DNA of 64,000 bases from Paralithodes platypus. Its lineage: Eukaryota > Arthropoda > Malacostraca > Decapoda > Lithodidae. A model generated the notes under the pieces. That model was not told the DNA's origin and did not search any database. It was given only the letters and a program-made list of their open reading frames with translations. The stretch lies in assembly GCA_032716605.1 (NCBI GenBank), contig CM064545.1:13162452-13226451 (forward strand), written 5' to 3'. Within the stretch, counting starts at the first letter, position 1. Each line of letters starts with the position of its first letter. A program made the translations under genes and the position numbers. This document shows, in pieces, positions 31,206 to 42,506 of this stretch.

Positions 31206-32000
31206 CTAGGCCTGTGTATCCAGCTCAGTACCAGTACTTGCACTGCTGCGGTCGTTCACGGTGTTGGCGGCGGCGGTAGTAAACGCAACATTTTTACTAT
31301 TCTGTATTTTTGCTTTATAATCAAACTTCAAATCTTGTCTTCCCCATGCTTTATCAAGATTACTTTCAAACTCCCTTATTGATTCGGAATCGACTACATA
31401 CTGGGGCAGTGCGTTCCACTCATTTACCACTCTATCACAAAATGAGTTCTTTGCCTTCTCAAGCCTATTTCTTTCTTTGTAAATTTTCTTTGAGTGTCCT
31501 CTCGTTCTTGTTCCCTCCCGCATCAAGAAGATACCTACACACACATCCTCATCATACTTTCCTGACACTATCTTAAAAGTCTCTATCATATCCCCTCTCT
31601 TTCTCCTATATGCCAGTGTCGGAAGCCCCAGTGTCCTCAACCTCTGCTCATAGCCCGCGCTCTTCAACGTTGGTACTAGCTTGCTAGCTCTCCTCTGCAC
31701 TTTCTCCACTGCTTCTATATCCTTTACCATATATGGAGCCCACACCTGGTTTGCATATTCCAGGTGCGGCCTAACCAGCGCTGTATAGAGATTCCTGAAG
31801 ATTTCTTCGTCAAGTGACACAAATGTCCTCCTTATCAGCCCTACAATTCTATTGGCTTTGTTTATCTTTTCCGCTAAATGTTCTGAGAAATTTAACTTAT
31901 TGTCTATCACTACTCCTATATCCTTTTCTGCATTCACTTCCTCCATCGCTTCATACATACTGTATCCTACCTTGTCTATCTTGCTTGTCCCAATCCGCAT
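31206..32000 (-). pseudogene. CR1-like LINE C-terminal (thumb and tail) region
   Basis: Continues the polymerase in a shifted frame: EKDIGVVIDNKLNFSEH, KVQRRASKLVPTLK, YRRKRGDMIETFKI and FCDRVVNEWNALPQYVV. The shift falls at an A run (about 32010-32018 on the opposite strand). It ends at a stop at 31206 with an Ala/Thr/Ser-rich tail. Confidence 0.82.
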
Positions 32001-32070
32001 GTACTTGCATTTTTTTTGGATGAAAAGGCATTAACCAATGCTCAGACCATCCCTTCATGCCATCCACATC

Positions 32071-34207
32071 TTATTGAAGCAGACCCACATCTTCCTTACT
32101 CCTCACTCTTCTATACAGCTTAGTGTCATCCGCATACAGGTATACCTCACTTCCATTAGTTATAACTTCACGTAAGTCGTTGATAAATATAACGAACAGT
32201 AGTGGTCCCAACACAGATCCCTGAGGAACCCCTCTTGTAATTTCCCTCCACCCTGAGCCTATTCCATTCACCAGCACCCTCTGTCTCCGATCTTTCAGGA
32301 AGGCTTCTATCCATTTCACACATTTCTCCCCTATATTATAGCTTCTAACTTTCTCTATTAACCTTTTATGTGGGACCTTATCGAAGGCCTTCATAAAATT
32401 ACAATATACCACGTCTATTACATCACCATCCTCTAGAATTTGCATCCAATCATCTACCACCTTAATTAGCTGTAGTACCATCGACCTCCCCGGCAAGAAT
32501 CCGAACTGTCTCCCACTGAAAAGTTGGTTTGATTTCATATGCTCCATTATTCCTTCTCTAATTACCGTTTCCATTAGTTTACACACAACACTTGTCAAAC
32601 TGACTGGTCTATAATTTCCTGGGTCATTTCTCTTTCCCTTCTTAAATATAGCTGTTATGTTCGCCTCTCTCCAGTCCATCGGGATTTGTCCTGTATAAAA
32701 CGATACCTCAAATAACATTTTCAATGGCTCTACTAACATCTCACCTCCTTCCTTTATGATTCTTGGGTGTATCCCATCCGGTCCCGGGGACTTACTTCTG
32801 TTCATTTTTTCTATAGCCCTTCTTATTCTAGCATGGGAAAACTCTATTAATTCTAGTGCAGGTGCCTGTTTGATGGGAATATTTGGCACTGCATCATCCG
32901 ACTCTACTGTTAGTACCCCCCCAAAGTATTTCCCCAGCACCTCTGCTTTCTCCTTATCCGTCTCCGCTCTACTCCCATCATCCAGCCCCCCTACCAGCTC
33001 CGGGATCCCTACTCTTCTCGTTAACTTTTCCTGAATGTACTTCCAGAATATTTTTGGATTATCCTTCACGTTTCTTGCAATCTCTCTCTCCCTTTCCTTT
33101 ACCCCCCTCCTTGTCTCCCACCTTATTTTATTGTTTATCTGTCTACGTTCCAAATCCACTACTTTAGCTTCTATACTAGACCCCCTGTTCTTTTTTAACA
33201 CTTTTAATCTATCCCACAATCGTTTCTTTCTTCTTATCAAAGTCCACAGCTTTCTTTTCATTGGTAATTCTGGGTTCGTTCTTTTCCTCAATTTTGTTTT
33301 ATCCTTATATTCCCTTACTGGTACACATTCGGATATAACATCCTCCAGTTTGGCTCTAAACTTCCTCCACATTCCTTCAGCGTCTTCACCGTTCAAGTAT
33401 TCCCCCCAGTCAATGTCCAGACACCTTCTCAGCAGCTCATAATCTGCTCTGTCATACATGTATATTTTGTTATTGCTTCTATCATCCCTCTCTGTTTTAA
33501 TATTGCAACTAAAACTTATACAGGCATGGTCACTACGACCTATAGGACTATCCACATTGACATGTTCCACTATATCCTCCTCATTGCTAAAAATTAAATC
33601 AAGTACACTCGCCTGCTTCCCATCTCTATTTCTTGTCATCTCTGTAATATGTTGCGTTAAAAAACAATCTCTTACTTTCTCTATAAACTTGTTTTCAAGG
33701 CTACACTGTCCCGCTGGAGTAGTACAATTTGCCCAGTTGATCCTTGGCAAATTGAAATCACCAATCAAAATCTTATATTTGTTCTCTCTATTATCTATTT
33801 CCTCCATTGCTTTCAGTAGGTTATCATCCTCTTCCCTACTATTATTTGGGCTTCTATATATAGAGGCAATTAGAATTGACCCTCTTGTACATTTTACTTC
33901 AATACACAAATACTCACAATACTGCTGTCTCATATCCACCTCATTTACCTTGGGCTCTTTCCTTACATAAATAAACAGTCCTCTTCCAACTTCTGCTCTA
34001 ATAGCATTCCTCTCATACAACTCAAAAACCCTCCAAACTATACTCCACCAGTTCCCTTTCAATTCTAGCATTTTTTGGTCTTACTTCTTGTAAGGCTATG
34101 ACATCAGGTTTTTCCTCTTCATCCTGCAACCTACATATCAGTTCTCTTTTCTTGTCCTGGGTAAACATATCCACATTACTAAAAATTATCCTTAATCTTT
34201 CTACCAT
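32071..34207 (-). pseudogene. CR1-like LINE endonuclease and reverse transcriptase
   Basis: 34022-34207 carries the start of an APE-type endonuclease (IIFSNVDMF, then DVIALQEVRPKN). 32071-34071, in another frame, continues with ILIGDFNLP and IGRSDHACI, the catalytic GDFN and SDH boxes. It then gives the polymerase: SPGPDGIHP, DWREANITAIFKKG, NYRPVSLTSV, GFLPGRS, KAFDKVPHKRL, GVPQGSVLGPLLFVIFIND and the active site YLYADDTK. A one-base frameshift near 34050 and a TAA at 32071-32073 disrupt it. The palm Asp of the first motif is Asn (VYCNFMKAFDK, where DF is usual). Confidence 0.85.
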
Positions 34208-34422
34208 TCCTTCAGCAGCTACATCATCCCGCTCCTCCTGTCTGTGCCCTACTCACCCCCTCACACTACTGGTACTGGGTCTGCAGCTTCTTCTGCCTCT
34301 CCCCAAGACGCTTCCACCCTGCTCTCCACCTCTTCCACAACTTCTGTCACATTCTCTTCCCTCCCTGCTCTCCCTCTCCCTTCCATTCTTATAAACCACT
34401 TCCTCAATTTCCCATCCCTCAG

Positions 34423-35091
34423 GTGCAGGAAGAGCCGGAAGTGATAGAACTAACTTCAGCTCAACCGCTACAGACAGAGGAGGGTTCAGAAGTGGGATCA
34501 GAGTCTTCCAAAGAATCACAGAGTAAATATGTAACTACTGATGATTTAGAGTATATCTTGCATAATGTCATGTGCCAATATAATATCCCAAAGGCTCAGG
34601 ATACCCCCATAGCTCCGCAGGGTGCTCCCCCGATAGGGTCGACTGTGTGGCCCCTAGAACCCCTCAGATTTGTCCATAACAGATCATTCCCTCCAAGTAA
34701 CGTAGTCCCACCCAACACCACAGCAAGTAGCACGGCAGTGCCAGCCTCCTTGTCTACCTTCAATGTTCGTGTTATTACGGATGTTACTCCTCCCCCTCTC
34801 GACAAAACCCCACATAGAAGAGGTCCTATGCCACTTTTATATGGGCCGGACTGCTCGTGGATTCCAGCTTTGGCACGGAACCCAGGCGTAGCACAGCCTA
34901 CAGTATCGGGGGAGATTCCAGTGCCTAGTGACTGGGTGATAGAAGTTAGCAAGAGTAAGAAGCTAAGGGCAAAATATTCACAGGGACGACGGGTATTAGA
35001 TGTTACAATCAAAGCTATTCCAACTGTGTATACTCCTGATTTTTTCGTGTTCTCTTCTACTCCGGCATTACCTCCCGCCTCATCTGCATGA
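34423..35091 (+). pseudogene. DIRS gag-like protein, middle part (copy C)
   Basis: Resumes after the LINE. It has an acidic Ser/Glu start, then YVTTDDLEYILHNVMCQYN, a Pro-rich linker, RVITDVTPPPLDKTP and MPLLYGPD, ending in a tail unlike copy B. The first codons derive from the LINE junction, so no start is assigned. Closed by TGA at 35089-35091, 30 bp before the next frame. Confidence 0.7.
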
Positions 35092-35121
35092 CTGTTTGCA
35101 GACTGGACGAAGTCGGACAGC

Positions 35122-36006
35122 ATGAACGATGTGAAATCGCTTCAAGCTATTACGCCGGAGTTGGATACAACTCCAGCCCTAGATCAGTCCCATAACCCAG
35201 TTCTGCAGGTGGGACAGGTAGGTGTTGGCCCGTGGGTGGACTGGGAGGTAGAAGCTCAACTGTTTGTGACAACTATAACTTCAAAATCCTCCCACCAAAT
35301 CCCCCAAGATAATCATGTATGGTTTTCCATGCCCATTAATAAAGCAGGAGGTGTGTCCCCAGCCCTATTTGATTTCTTGTCGGCTCCCAAATTATCTCTT
35401 TATGACTTACAGGAACCCTTCTCAACTCCGCCTCCTGCACACTTAGACAGAGATTTTAAATTGAGAAATAAAGCTTATAGACTATTTTCCCAATTCTTGT
35501 TGAGCCGCCAAATAGCTCAGTCCCTCACAAGGACAATAGCCGCTATTTCTGACCAAACAGTACGGAAGGCCACTGAACTATCTAGAAGGCTTCTGTTACA
35601 GAATTCTATTAAATCTATGGGCGACATCCAGATAGCCTTGTTGGAGGCTGTCAGGGCACGCCAAGACTTAAGAGGGTACTTGGTGAAGAAGTTACCGGAA
35701 GACATTGGTCGCCAGGTAACTCTTTCACCAGTGTTGACTTCTTCTCTACTCAGCCTTGACACATGGTCAGCAGTGTACAATATGGTGGAAGTCATGCAGT
35801 CGGGTCCCTCCCAAGCTAAAAAGGAGAACTTTAAGAAACCATATCCTAAGCCTAAAAGCGGAGGTAAGTCACACCCTTCTGGTGCTAGACAGCCCTTTCA
35901 GGGTCCCACTTCTCCCCCAGCACAAGGAGGGACCCAACACAGACCTAAACAGGTTAAGCACTCAGGTAAGTGGCATAATAAGAATAGGCTACAACATAAG
36001 TCATGA
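35122..36006 (+). pseudogene. DIRS gag-like protein, C-terminal part (copy C)
   Basis: A 294-codon open frame: a helical region (RDFKLRNKAYRLFSQFLLS, then DIQIALLEAVRARQDLRGYL) followed by a basic, Gly/Pro/Lys/Gln-rich tail from about residue 235 that would suit nucleic-acid binding. The copy B equivalent is 20864-21112. Probably once continuous with the preceding frame. Confidence 0.7.
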
Positions 36007-36285
36007 CAAGGAACAGCTCCGACCAAAGCCATCCAACAGTCCACAGCTACCCCACCACCGGCAAAAAACTAGACAGTCACTCTCTCTCCCAGGGCCTATT
36101 GCAGGCAAGTCGGATCCGAGGGTAGTGCCGCCGGACAAACCCGGTCAAATCACTGGGTCTTTCCGAGCGTGCCACAGGGCATGGCCGAAGGGAACATGGG
36201 CAAGGACAGTGGTACGCAAGGGGATCACCTGGCGGTGGCTCCGGCGACCTCGTTTACGTCAAACTCAGGAAGTCAATCATGTTTC
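36007..36285 (+). pseudogene. DIRS pol N-terminal leader up to the gypsy insertion
   Basis: A frame open across 35756-36301 overlaps the gag end, and its DIRS part stops at 36285 where the gypsy LTR starts. After removal of the insertion the reading would resume at 50555 with the first part of the reverse transcriptase. No catalytic motif lies in this piece. Confidence 0.5.
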
Positions 36286-37030
36286 TGTAATGGGAGTGTA
36301 ATTAGAGCTACTGTGATTAATGAGCTCTCTGTAGGCTGCCACCATCTCCATCATATACGGAGAATAATTAATAATTCAATGTATAATAATTAGTATCAGG
36401 TAACTGAAACTTGAGAATAATTCACAATAGTTTTAATAAATGATATCTTAAGACTTATTCAGAAGTACACTAATATATTGAATGGTTAAGTATTTAAGTA
36501 AAAGTAATCCAAGTATGGAAAGTCTGTTTTCACAACACAGCTGATCTCTAACTCCTGTGATTGTCCACAACTGAGGGGTTACTCCTTTCTGCCCTCCAGC
36601 TCTCAAGATCCAGTTTATATCAACTCGGGATACGCCCTTTGTATGACGTAAAACCACTCATTACCAGTCTACATGTACATCTCAACCAATACCTGTGAAA
36701 GACGACTTACCTGGGTGTGGTCTCAATAATGTGACACCCCCTTTTGATAAACTTTCCATTGTTCTATCACACGGTATACATGCGCCCTATCACGTGATGT
36801 GGGGCGACTAGGGTCTGATGACATTATGCGAATCCCACGATCCTGTGGGGCAACTTCGCATAAGCCAGGCGCCCGTCTGTCTACATGAGTTGTATTTGAT
36901 ACAAGAAAATACAATGTTTAATAATATGAGTTGTTATATTATGGTTATTAGAATAAGATAATAATATATATGTACCCTTGTACATAAGTAATTCAAGGAA
37001 TAATAGTTGGATAAATTGGAGTGTATAACA
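36286..37030 (-). repeat. Gypsy 3' LTR, 745 bp
   Basis: Begins TGTAATGGGAG and ends GTGTATAACA as read on the plus strand. It matches 45814-45938 plus 49928-50554; the first 125 bp differ at about nine positions by eye, and the remainder looks more similar. Confidence 0.9.
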
Positions 37031-37916
37031 CGCCCCCCCTAAAAATAAGAGACATAATTTCTACCACTGAAATTACTCCCAAACAAAATATAATAGAAAC
37101 TAGATAAAGTATTAAGAATACATTTTCTCATTTTTGCGATTTTTTTTTTTTGTAAGATTTTTGAAGTTTGAAAACCCATTATGTAAAAGGAATTTAAAAT
37201 TAAGAAGAATCTGGAAGAAAAAAAATTACATAATGAAAAATATAAAGAGATTATATATATATAGAAGTGTATATATATCCTAAACAAACAAAGACATAGG
37301 AGCAATATCGAACATAATTGAAGAAATGCAGAGAAAGTTTATCGTCCTTTTGATAGGATCCACCAATTACCACATCACTCAATCAATATCTTTGATCGAA
37401 ATTCTATCCAGTCATTAATTGTTCGGAAATATGAATACAATAAATTGTAGGGTGTAGTCTAAGTTAACATTTAAATTAAATTTGATAACTCGTGTTTCAA
37501 GAGTTACAATACTAGGTTTCAATATTGATAATACTGTGACGAAGCTGTAGAAGTAGAGTGTAACTAATTTTCAATATAGATAAACACTACGATGAAGCTT
37601 ATAATAAGAAAAAGAAAGAGATAGAAAATAAAATTGAAATCTGGTTATCAACATGAAATAACAAGGAAAGAAAATTAAACCAATCAGATAGTATGCAATA
37701 TGCAATACTAAATCAAATGTGCAAAATAGTTATATACACAAAAAATGTATACAGAATATATATATAAAAAAAATCTGAAAACAGAAAACCTGAAAAAGAA
37801 AAATTTCAATATTCAAACAAAAATTATGTAAAGTAACTTAAACACGGAATCGGACCAACCAAAATACCACAGGTCTGTTTACAATCCTTTACTGCCCTCT
37901 ACATAATGAAAACAAT
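37031..37916 (-). other. Gypsy region between env and 3' LTR
   Basis: A-rich, about 885 bp, with no ORF of interest. It includes the purine tract next to the LTR. Confidence 0.6.
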
Positions 37917-39638
37917 TTATGTCCTAACAGTTTGAATAATCTCAATCCTTGTCAACCTACCCTCAATGTTCTTGGAAATTATAAGGAAAATTACAATGAA
38001 AATAAACAAGACAAGACCAGTGAACAGTGGGAGAGGGTAGATGTATTCCGGGCGAACGAAATGCATAAATGACAACGTATCCATGGATGTGTTTATCAGC
38101 TCCAAAGTTTCAATCTCACGCGAAATTATCTTAGGAAATGAAAAGTTGTTTGTAATGTTTACTTCAGACGGAATGCTAGCAAAAAGAATATCCTGTTCTG
38201 TGAACGAAAACATGTGAGTGAATGATGGGTAAAGAATAAGATGAGATGAAACCAACAAACAAGAGTCCCTTACATAAACTTGGCCAATAGATGATTTATG
38301 AAAGGGTAAGGGTGCTCTGTCCGGGCAAGTAATAAGTAATTCTGAAGCATTCACAAAGTAAAGAAAGTGAGTATTAAATATGTGAACGTGAAAAAATTGG
38401 TGAAATTGAACCGGAGTGAAATTACAATAATCCAGGACATCGGTGTTGCCAATAATAGCTTGAACGCATTTGTTAGAATTCATCGGCAGTAAAGGAACAG
38501 CAGACGCTGGGCAAATAGTAAACAAGCCGAGAGCCGTGTGACAAAACGCATGAACAGTGGAGGAACTCGGTAACGAATAGTATTCATCTGTATACTTCCC
38601 TTTCGAAACCAGCAAATTCTCGGTAGGAAAATTAATAGTGAGCAAGGAATTATGAAATTTTACCGGAAAAGGTATAATTTCAGACCAAGACAAAATCATG
38701 TCAGATGCAAAAGGGATCAAAATAAGAAATTTACCGTGACTCGCATACACCTCGAGAAAACGGTAATAAGACTCTAATTCTGAATGACCCACTAAAGGTA
38801 CCAAATCAAATTCCCTATTTGCCAATCTCAGCAAATCGAATAAGTCAGCCAAGGAAAGTAAGTCAGATGTCACTAGCCCATTCTCCGCGTGAACTAAAGC
38901 ATGCATATAGCGTTCAAAATCCTTCCCAAAAATAGTAGACATAATATGGAAAGTGTCTATACGAATGGATATCACAACAAGCTCTTCAAAGAACGTTACG
39001 TTACTCTCTAATGCATTGAGGGAAATCTGCACATCATAAAGAAGCGAACTCATATCATTAACAGTATTCACCATACTCTGCAAATTCATGTTGTTCGTAC
39101 ACATAATCCTGTTCTGTTTCTCCAAGTATACAGAAAGATCCTCAATTTTACTCTCAACAGACTGAAGGTCTTCCTCAGTCACGAGGCCAAACAAGCGCCC
39201 AAGTAGCTTACCACCTATATTAATCAAACCCCATTTACGGCGAGAGAGTGAGTCAGGTTCTGCATTACGAAAAACATTATCTACCTCAGACTGCACAACA
39301 GACAATTTCCAGCGCATTAAATGAAGTAAATCCACAGTCTGAGTATTAGAGTGCTTAGTCAAATCCTGTAGCTTGTATAACGTATCCTTCTTGATGATTA
39401 CATCCTCCGAAACACTACCACATCCACGTTTAATCTTATTTAAGTATGACATATCCACGAAAGATCCTACCACATCGGATACTATTACAACTTCACCTTG
39501 AGGTCTCGTAATCAAACTCGACCGAGTGAGATTGGCAGGATTGCCTGCGCTAGCGGCGACAGTGCGTAGCTGCCCAGCCAACCATCCCAGTATCCATAAT
39601 ACCAAGACGCGCCCCACAATCCTTTCTACGACACCCAT
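37917..39638 (-). CDS. env: Envelope-like glycoprotein (baculovirus-F type), 573 aa, intact ORF
   Basis: Envelope proteins of errantivirus-like gypsy elements are membrane fusion proteins related to baculovirus F. Here residues 1-32 form a hydrophobic N-terminal signal (VLVLWILGWLAG). A basic cleavage-like site SRRK lies at 132-135, followed at once by a Gly/Leu-rich fusion-peptide-like stretch (137-152). A helical segment at about 155-215 could form a coiled coil. Asn-X-Ser/Thr sites and several Cys follow, and a single transmembrane segment spans about 534-556 with a short basic tail. Length and order fit the family. The ORF is uninterrupted, in contrast to gag and pol of the same element. 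Expression would need a spliced mRNA; I did not identify the splice sites. Confidence 0.85.
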   Translation of the reverse strand: MGVVERIVGRVLVLWILGWLAGQLRTVAASAGNPANLTRSSLITRPQGEVVIVSDVVGSFVDMSYLNKIKRGCGSVSEDVIIKKDTLYKLQDLTKHSNTQTVDLLHLMRWKLSVVQSEVDNVFRNAEPDSLSRRKWGLINIGGKLLGRLFGLVTEEDLQSVESKIEDLSVYLEKQNRIMCTNNMNLQSMVNTVNDMSSLLYDVQISLNALESNVTFFEELVVISIRIDTFHIMSTIFGKDFERYMHALVHAENGLVTSDLLSLADLFDLLRLANREFDLVPLVGHSELESYYRFLEVYASHGKFLILIPFASDMILSWSEIIPFPVKFHNSLLTINFPTENLLVSKGKYTDEYYSLPSSSTVHAFCHTALGLFTICPASAVPLLPMNSNKCVQAIIGNTDVLDYCNFTPVQFHQFFHVHIFNTHFLYFVNASELLITCPDRAPLPFHKSSIGQVYVRDSCLLVSSHLILYPSFTHMFSFTEQDILFASIPSEVNITNNFSFPKIISREIETLELINTSMDTLSFMHFVRPEYIYPLPLFTGLVLFIFIVIFLIISKNIEGRLTRIEIIQTVRT

Positions 39639-39806
39639 CTAAGGAACCAAAAAAAAAGATATGATGACTAAAAATTTACATGTAAAATGAATCAAAATTC
39701 ATTCCCAAACTGTCAACCACCATTGAGCAACAAAATTACTTCCCTCTTTAACAAAAGCTACATTACTCGATCTTAAATTATATTTATGAACAACATTAAT
39801 TGTCTT

Positions 39807-40178
39807 TTAAGGCCGTTTACGTCCTTTAATATTCCTCGGACTCAACGGTTTGTGTACAACAGCAATATCTTCGTAGCCAGGTAGAGTGCGTATTACACGT
39901 TTTAAATGATTCACATGAGCCCTTTTCTCAACGCCCTTTTCTAAGTGTTTGATAACAGTACTATTCCTGTCGACTGAAATTACTTGGTAAGGACCCTCGA
40001 AAACAGGTTGTAATTTATCTTTGGCGTAAAATTCCCTCAAATAAACAAGATCCCCTATAACAATATAAACATCCCTTTTACGTTTATTCGCTACATTCAT
40101 TATGTCTTCCTTTGATTTCGAAAGAGAACTGCATAAAGTCTTATAAATAGACCGGAAATTATTCAAGTGATACAGCAC
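39807..40178 (-). pseudogene. Gypsy integrase C-terminal region
   Basis: Contains the chromatin/DNA-binding end of integrase: basic KRKRDVYIVIGDLVYLRE, then LQPVFEGPYQVI and a basic VNHLKRVIR. It is in a different frame from the integrase core, with the shift near 40163-40178. It ends 169 bp before the env start. Confidence 0.75.
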
Positions 40179-40957
40179 GTAATCATCGCATTATAAACAA
40201 GAAAATTAGACTGAACCAAAGAATTGTAAGGAAGTCTCATATCTCTACCAATAACAATAAAATATGGCGAGTCCGCAATCGAGGAATTTATCGAACAATT
40301 TAGTATCGATTCTGCAAAATGTAAAACTGAATCCCAAGTACTCATATCACGATCTAATAATAAGCCGCGAAGAGCACGGATAAGAGATTGATTAGCGCGT
40401 TCCGCCAAGCCATTAGACTGGGGTGAATGAGGACAAACAGTGACATGATCTATAGTATATTCATTGCATAGTTTTGTCATAATAGAATTACAAAATTCTG
40501 TACCATTATCAGTTATAATTGTATTAGGACAACCAAATTTACACACGACGTCCGCTACAAATTTATTAGTGACCGATTTCGCCTCTTTATCCTGCAACAC
40601 TAATAACACGACATACCGTGAAAAGTGACAAATAGTAAGCATTATATATTGGTTGCCGGCATATGTCAATGGAAGTTTCAATAAATTTATAGCAACCACA
40701 TCAAACGGATACGCTGGAATCGGATATTCCCCAATTTTCGCTTCCGAGCTCAACTTAGGCTTAATAGCGGTGCATGTAGAACAACAGTCAATATATCTAT
40801 CTATATCCTTTTTCATTGTCCGCCAATAATAATTTCTCTGAGCCTGTTTCAACGAACGAAGCTTCCCCGGATGCCCAATTGTTTCATGGCCATGTAAAAT
40901 AGGTAATAATGTACTAATTTGCGAATCTGGAATGACGAGTTGTAAAACTACCCTGTC
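40163..40957 (-). pseudogene. Gypsy integrase core with altered first catalytic residue
   Basis: The zinc-binding His/His region (HGHETIGH) and Cys/Cys (CCSTC) lie at about 40770-40900. The core has ITDNGTEFC (second Asp) and SPQSNGLAERAN (catalytic Glu). The position expected to hold the first Asp of the DDE triad is Asn (codon at 40685-40687, in VAINLLKLP), so strand transfer would be lost. The frame is continuous with RNase H but is broken upstream by a TGA at 40958-40960 and a TAG at 41009-41011. Confidence 0.82.
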
Positions 40958-41008
40958 TCATAAATCCTTTTTTCTGTACAAACAGCCCTCATGCATTACA
41001 AAATTAAA

Positions 41009-41821
41009 CTAGTCAAAACCTGCTAAGTTGGGGTGACTAGGAACAGCGTCGCTAAAATCGCCCGATTCTAAAGCAAGAATAACTTTACCCCAAAAAACAT
41101 AATTACGTTGGTCTAGCGCAATACTTTGACTGTGTATGAGCGCGTTCACCGACACCAAACAAACAGGATTCCTTGACAACACATCGGCAACTGTGTTGAG
41201 CTTGCCTTCAACGTACAATAAAGTAGGATTGTATGATGCTAAAGTCAACTTCCACCTGGCACGTCTACCCGTGAGAAGTTTATCATCAAACAATTTAATT
41301 AGAGGCTTATGGTCTGTCCAAATAGTTACTTCATAACCATATATTACCTCACGAAAAATATTTAACGCCCAAATTAGCGCTGCACCTTCTAAATCGGTAA
41401 CACAATAATTATGTTCTGTAGGTTTTAAAGAATGGCTAGCGAATCCTAACGGCCGTAAGAGATCCCTATCGTCATACTGCATAAGAACAGCCCCAAACCC
41501 AGTATATGATACATCAGAATTAATATAGAAAGGTTTCTTAAAATCAGGGAAAGCAAGGGTCGGTCGAGATGTTAAGCTCGCCTTTAATTCAGTAAAAGAA
41601 CCCTCTTGTTCAACTCCCCACAAAAATTTAGCGTCCTTCTTGAGTAAAATATGTAGGGGCTTCGCAATACTAGCGTAGTTTCTTATAAACGCCCTATAAT
41701 ATCCCGAAAGGCCCAAAAATTGCTTTAACTGTTTTACGTTAGTGAGAGTAGGAAATATAGTGATAGAATTTGTTAATTGAGCAGTAGTATTTACCCCGTC
41801 CGGAGTTAATTCATGCCCCAA
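41009..41821 (-). pseudogene. Gypsy reverse transcriptase connection and RNase H
   Basis: Begins with the GHELTPDG segment of the polymerase thumb, then LKQFLGLSGYYRAFIRNY and RPTLAFPDF. RNase H has the DASYTGFGAVL-type start (here DVSYTGFGAVL, with an Asp and a Val), the Glu in TDLEGAALIWAL and WTDHKPL with its Asp. It overlaps the preceding frame by 11 bp; a one-base loss at about 41815 is the simplest explanation. It closes at TAG 41009-41011. Confidence 0.82.
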
Positions 41822-42506
41822 AAATTATAGTTTCTTTTAAAAAGAACTCACATTTACTGATTTTAATTTTTAAGCCTGCCTCATTTAATTTAGAAAGTAT
41901 ATTTCTCAGTGCGATAAGATGTTCCTCTACCGTTCTACCAAAAATTATAATATCGTCTATATATACATAAACATTATGGCCGATCAATCCTGCCAAAACA
42001 TTATTCATTAATCTCTCAAAAATCGCAGGTGAATGTTTAAGGCCCATAGGAAGGCGCCTGTACTCGAAGGTACCGGAGGGAGAATTAAATGCTGTATATT
42101 GTCTCGATTCCGGTGATAACCCGATTTGATGAAAACCACTCGAAAGGTCGAGGGTGGAGAATACCTTGTTCTGCGTTCCCAAACTATCAAGAATTTCCGG
42201 TATCGCCGGCATATGGAAATGATCGGTCTCCGTGATGGTATTAAGTCTTCTAAAATCTACCACGACTCGAAACTCCCCCTTCGCCTTCTTCGGGACTAAG
42301 AAAAGAGGTGAACGCCAGAGCGACGTGGATGGTTGAATTATGTCTTGAAAAAGTAAATCCGAAACATGTTTATCAGTCAATTCCCTTTGACTGTGCGACA
42401 AGCGGTACATAGGAAGGTAAACTGGCTTCTGATTCTTGTTACCCAACACAATTTTATGGTCTATAATGTCAGTAAACCCCATAGCGTCCCCCTTTAACTG
42501 TACGGA
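41811..42506 (-). pseudogene. Gypsy reverse transcriptase
   Basis: Shows the standard order: PVYLPMYRLS, IIQPSTSLWRSPLFLVPKK, FRVVVDFRRLN, FSTLDLSSGFHQI, FEYRRLPMGLKHSP and the active site YVYIDDIIIF. All three catalytic aspartates are present. It is in the same frame as the protease upstream, from which it is separated by a single TAG (42507-42509). Confidence 0.85.

Larger units (their letters stand above)
31206..34420 (-). mobile_element. CR1-like LINE, near full length, inserted in DIRS gag
   Basis: Minus-strand LINE with endonuclease and reverse transcriptase. The 5' region reaches about 34400 (Ser/Pro-rich coding-like sequence of about 200 bp precedes the endonuclease) and the 3' end is at about 31200, without poly(A). 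It splits the DIRS C gag. No convincing target duplication was found. Confidence 0.8.

Noticed and set aside
32756..33970. Plus-strand ORFs of up to 170 codons opposite the CR1 LINE
   Set aside because: Shadows of the reverse transcriptase on the other strand; no domain of their own.
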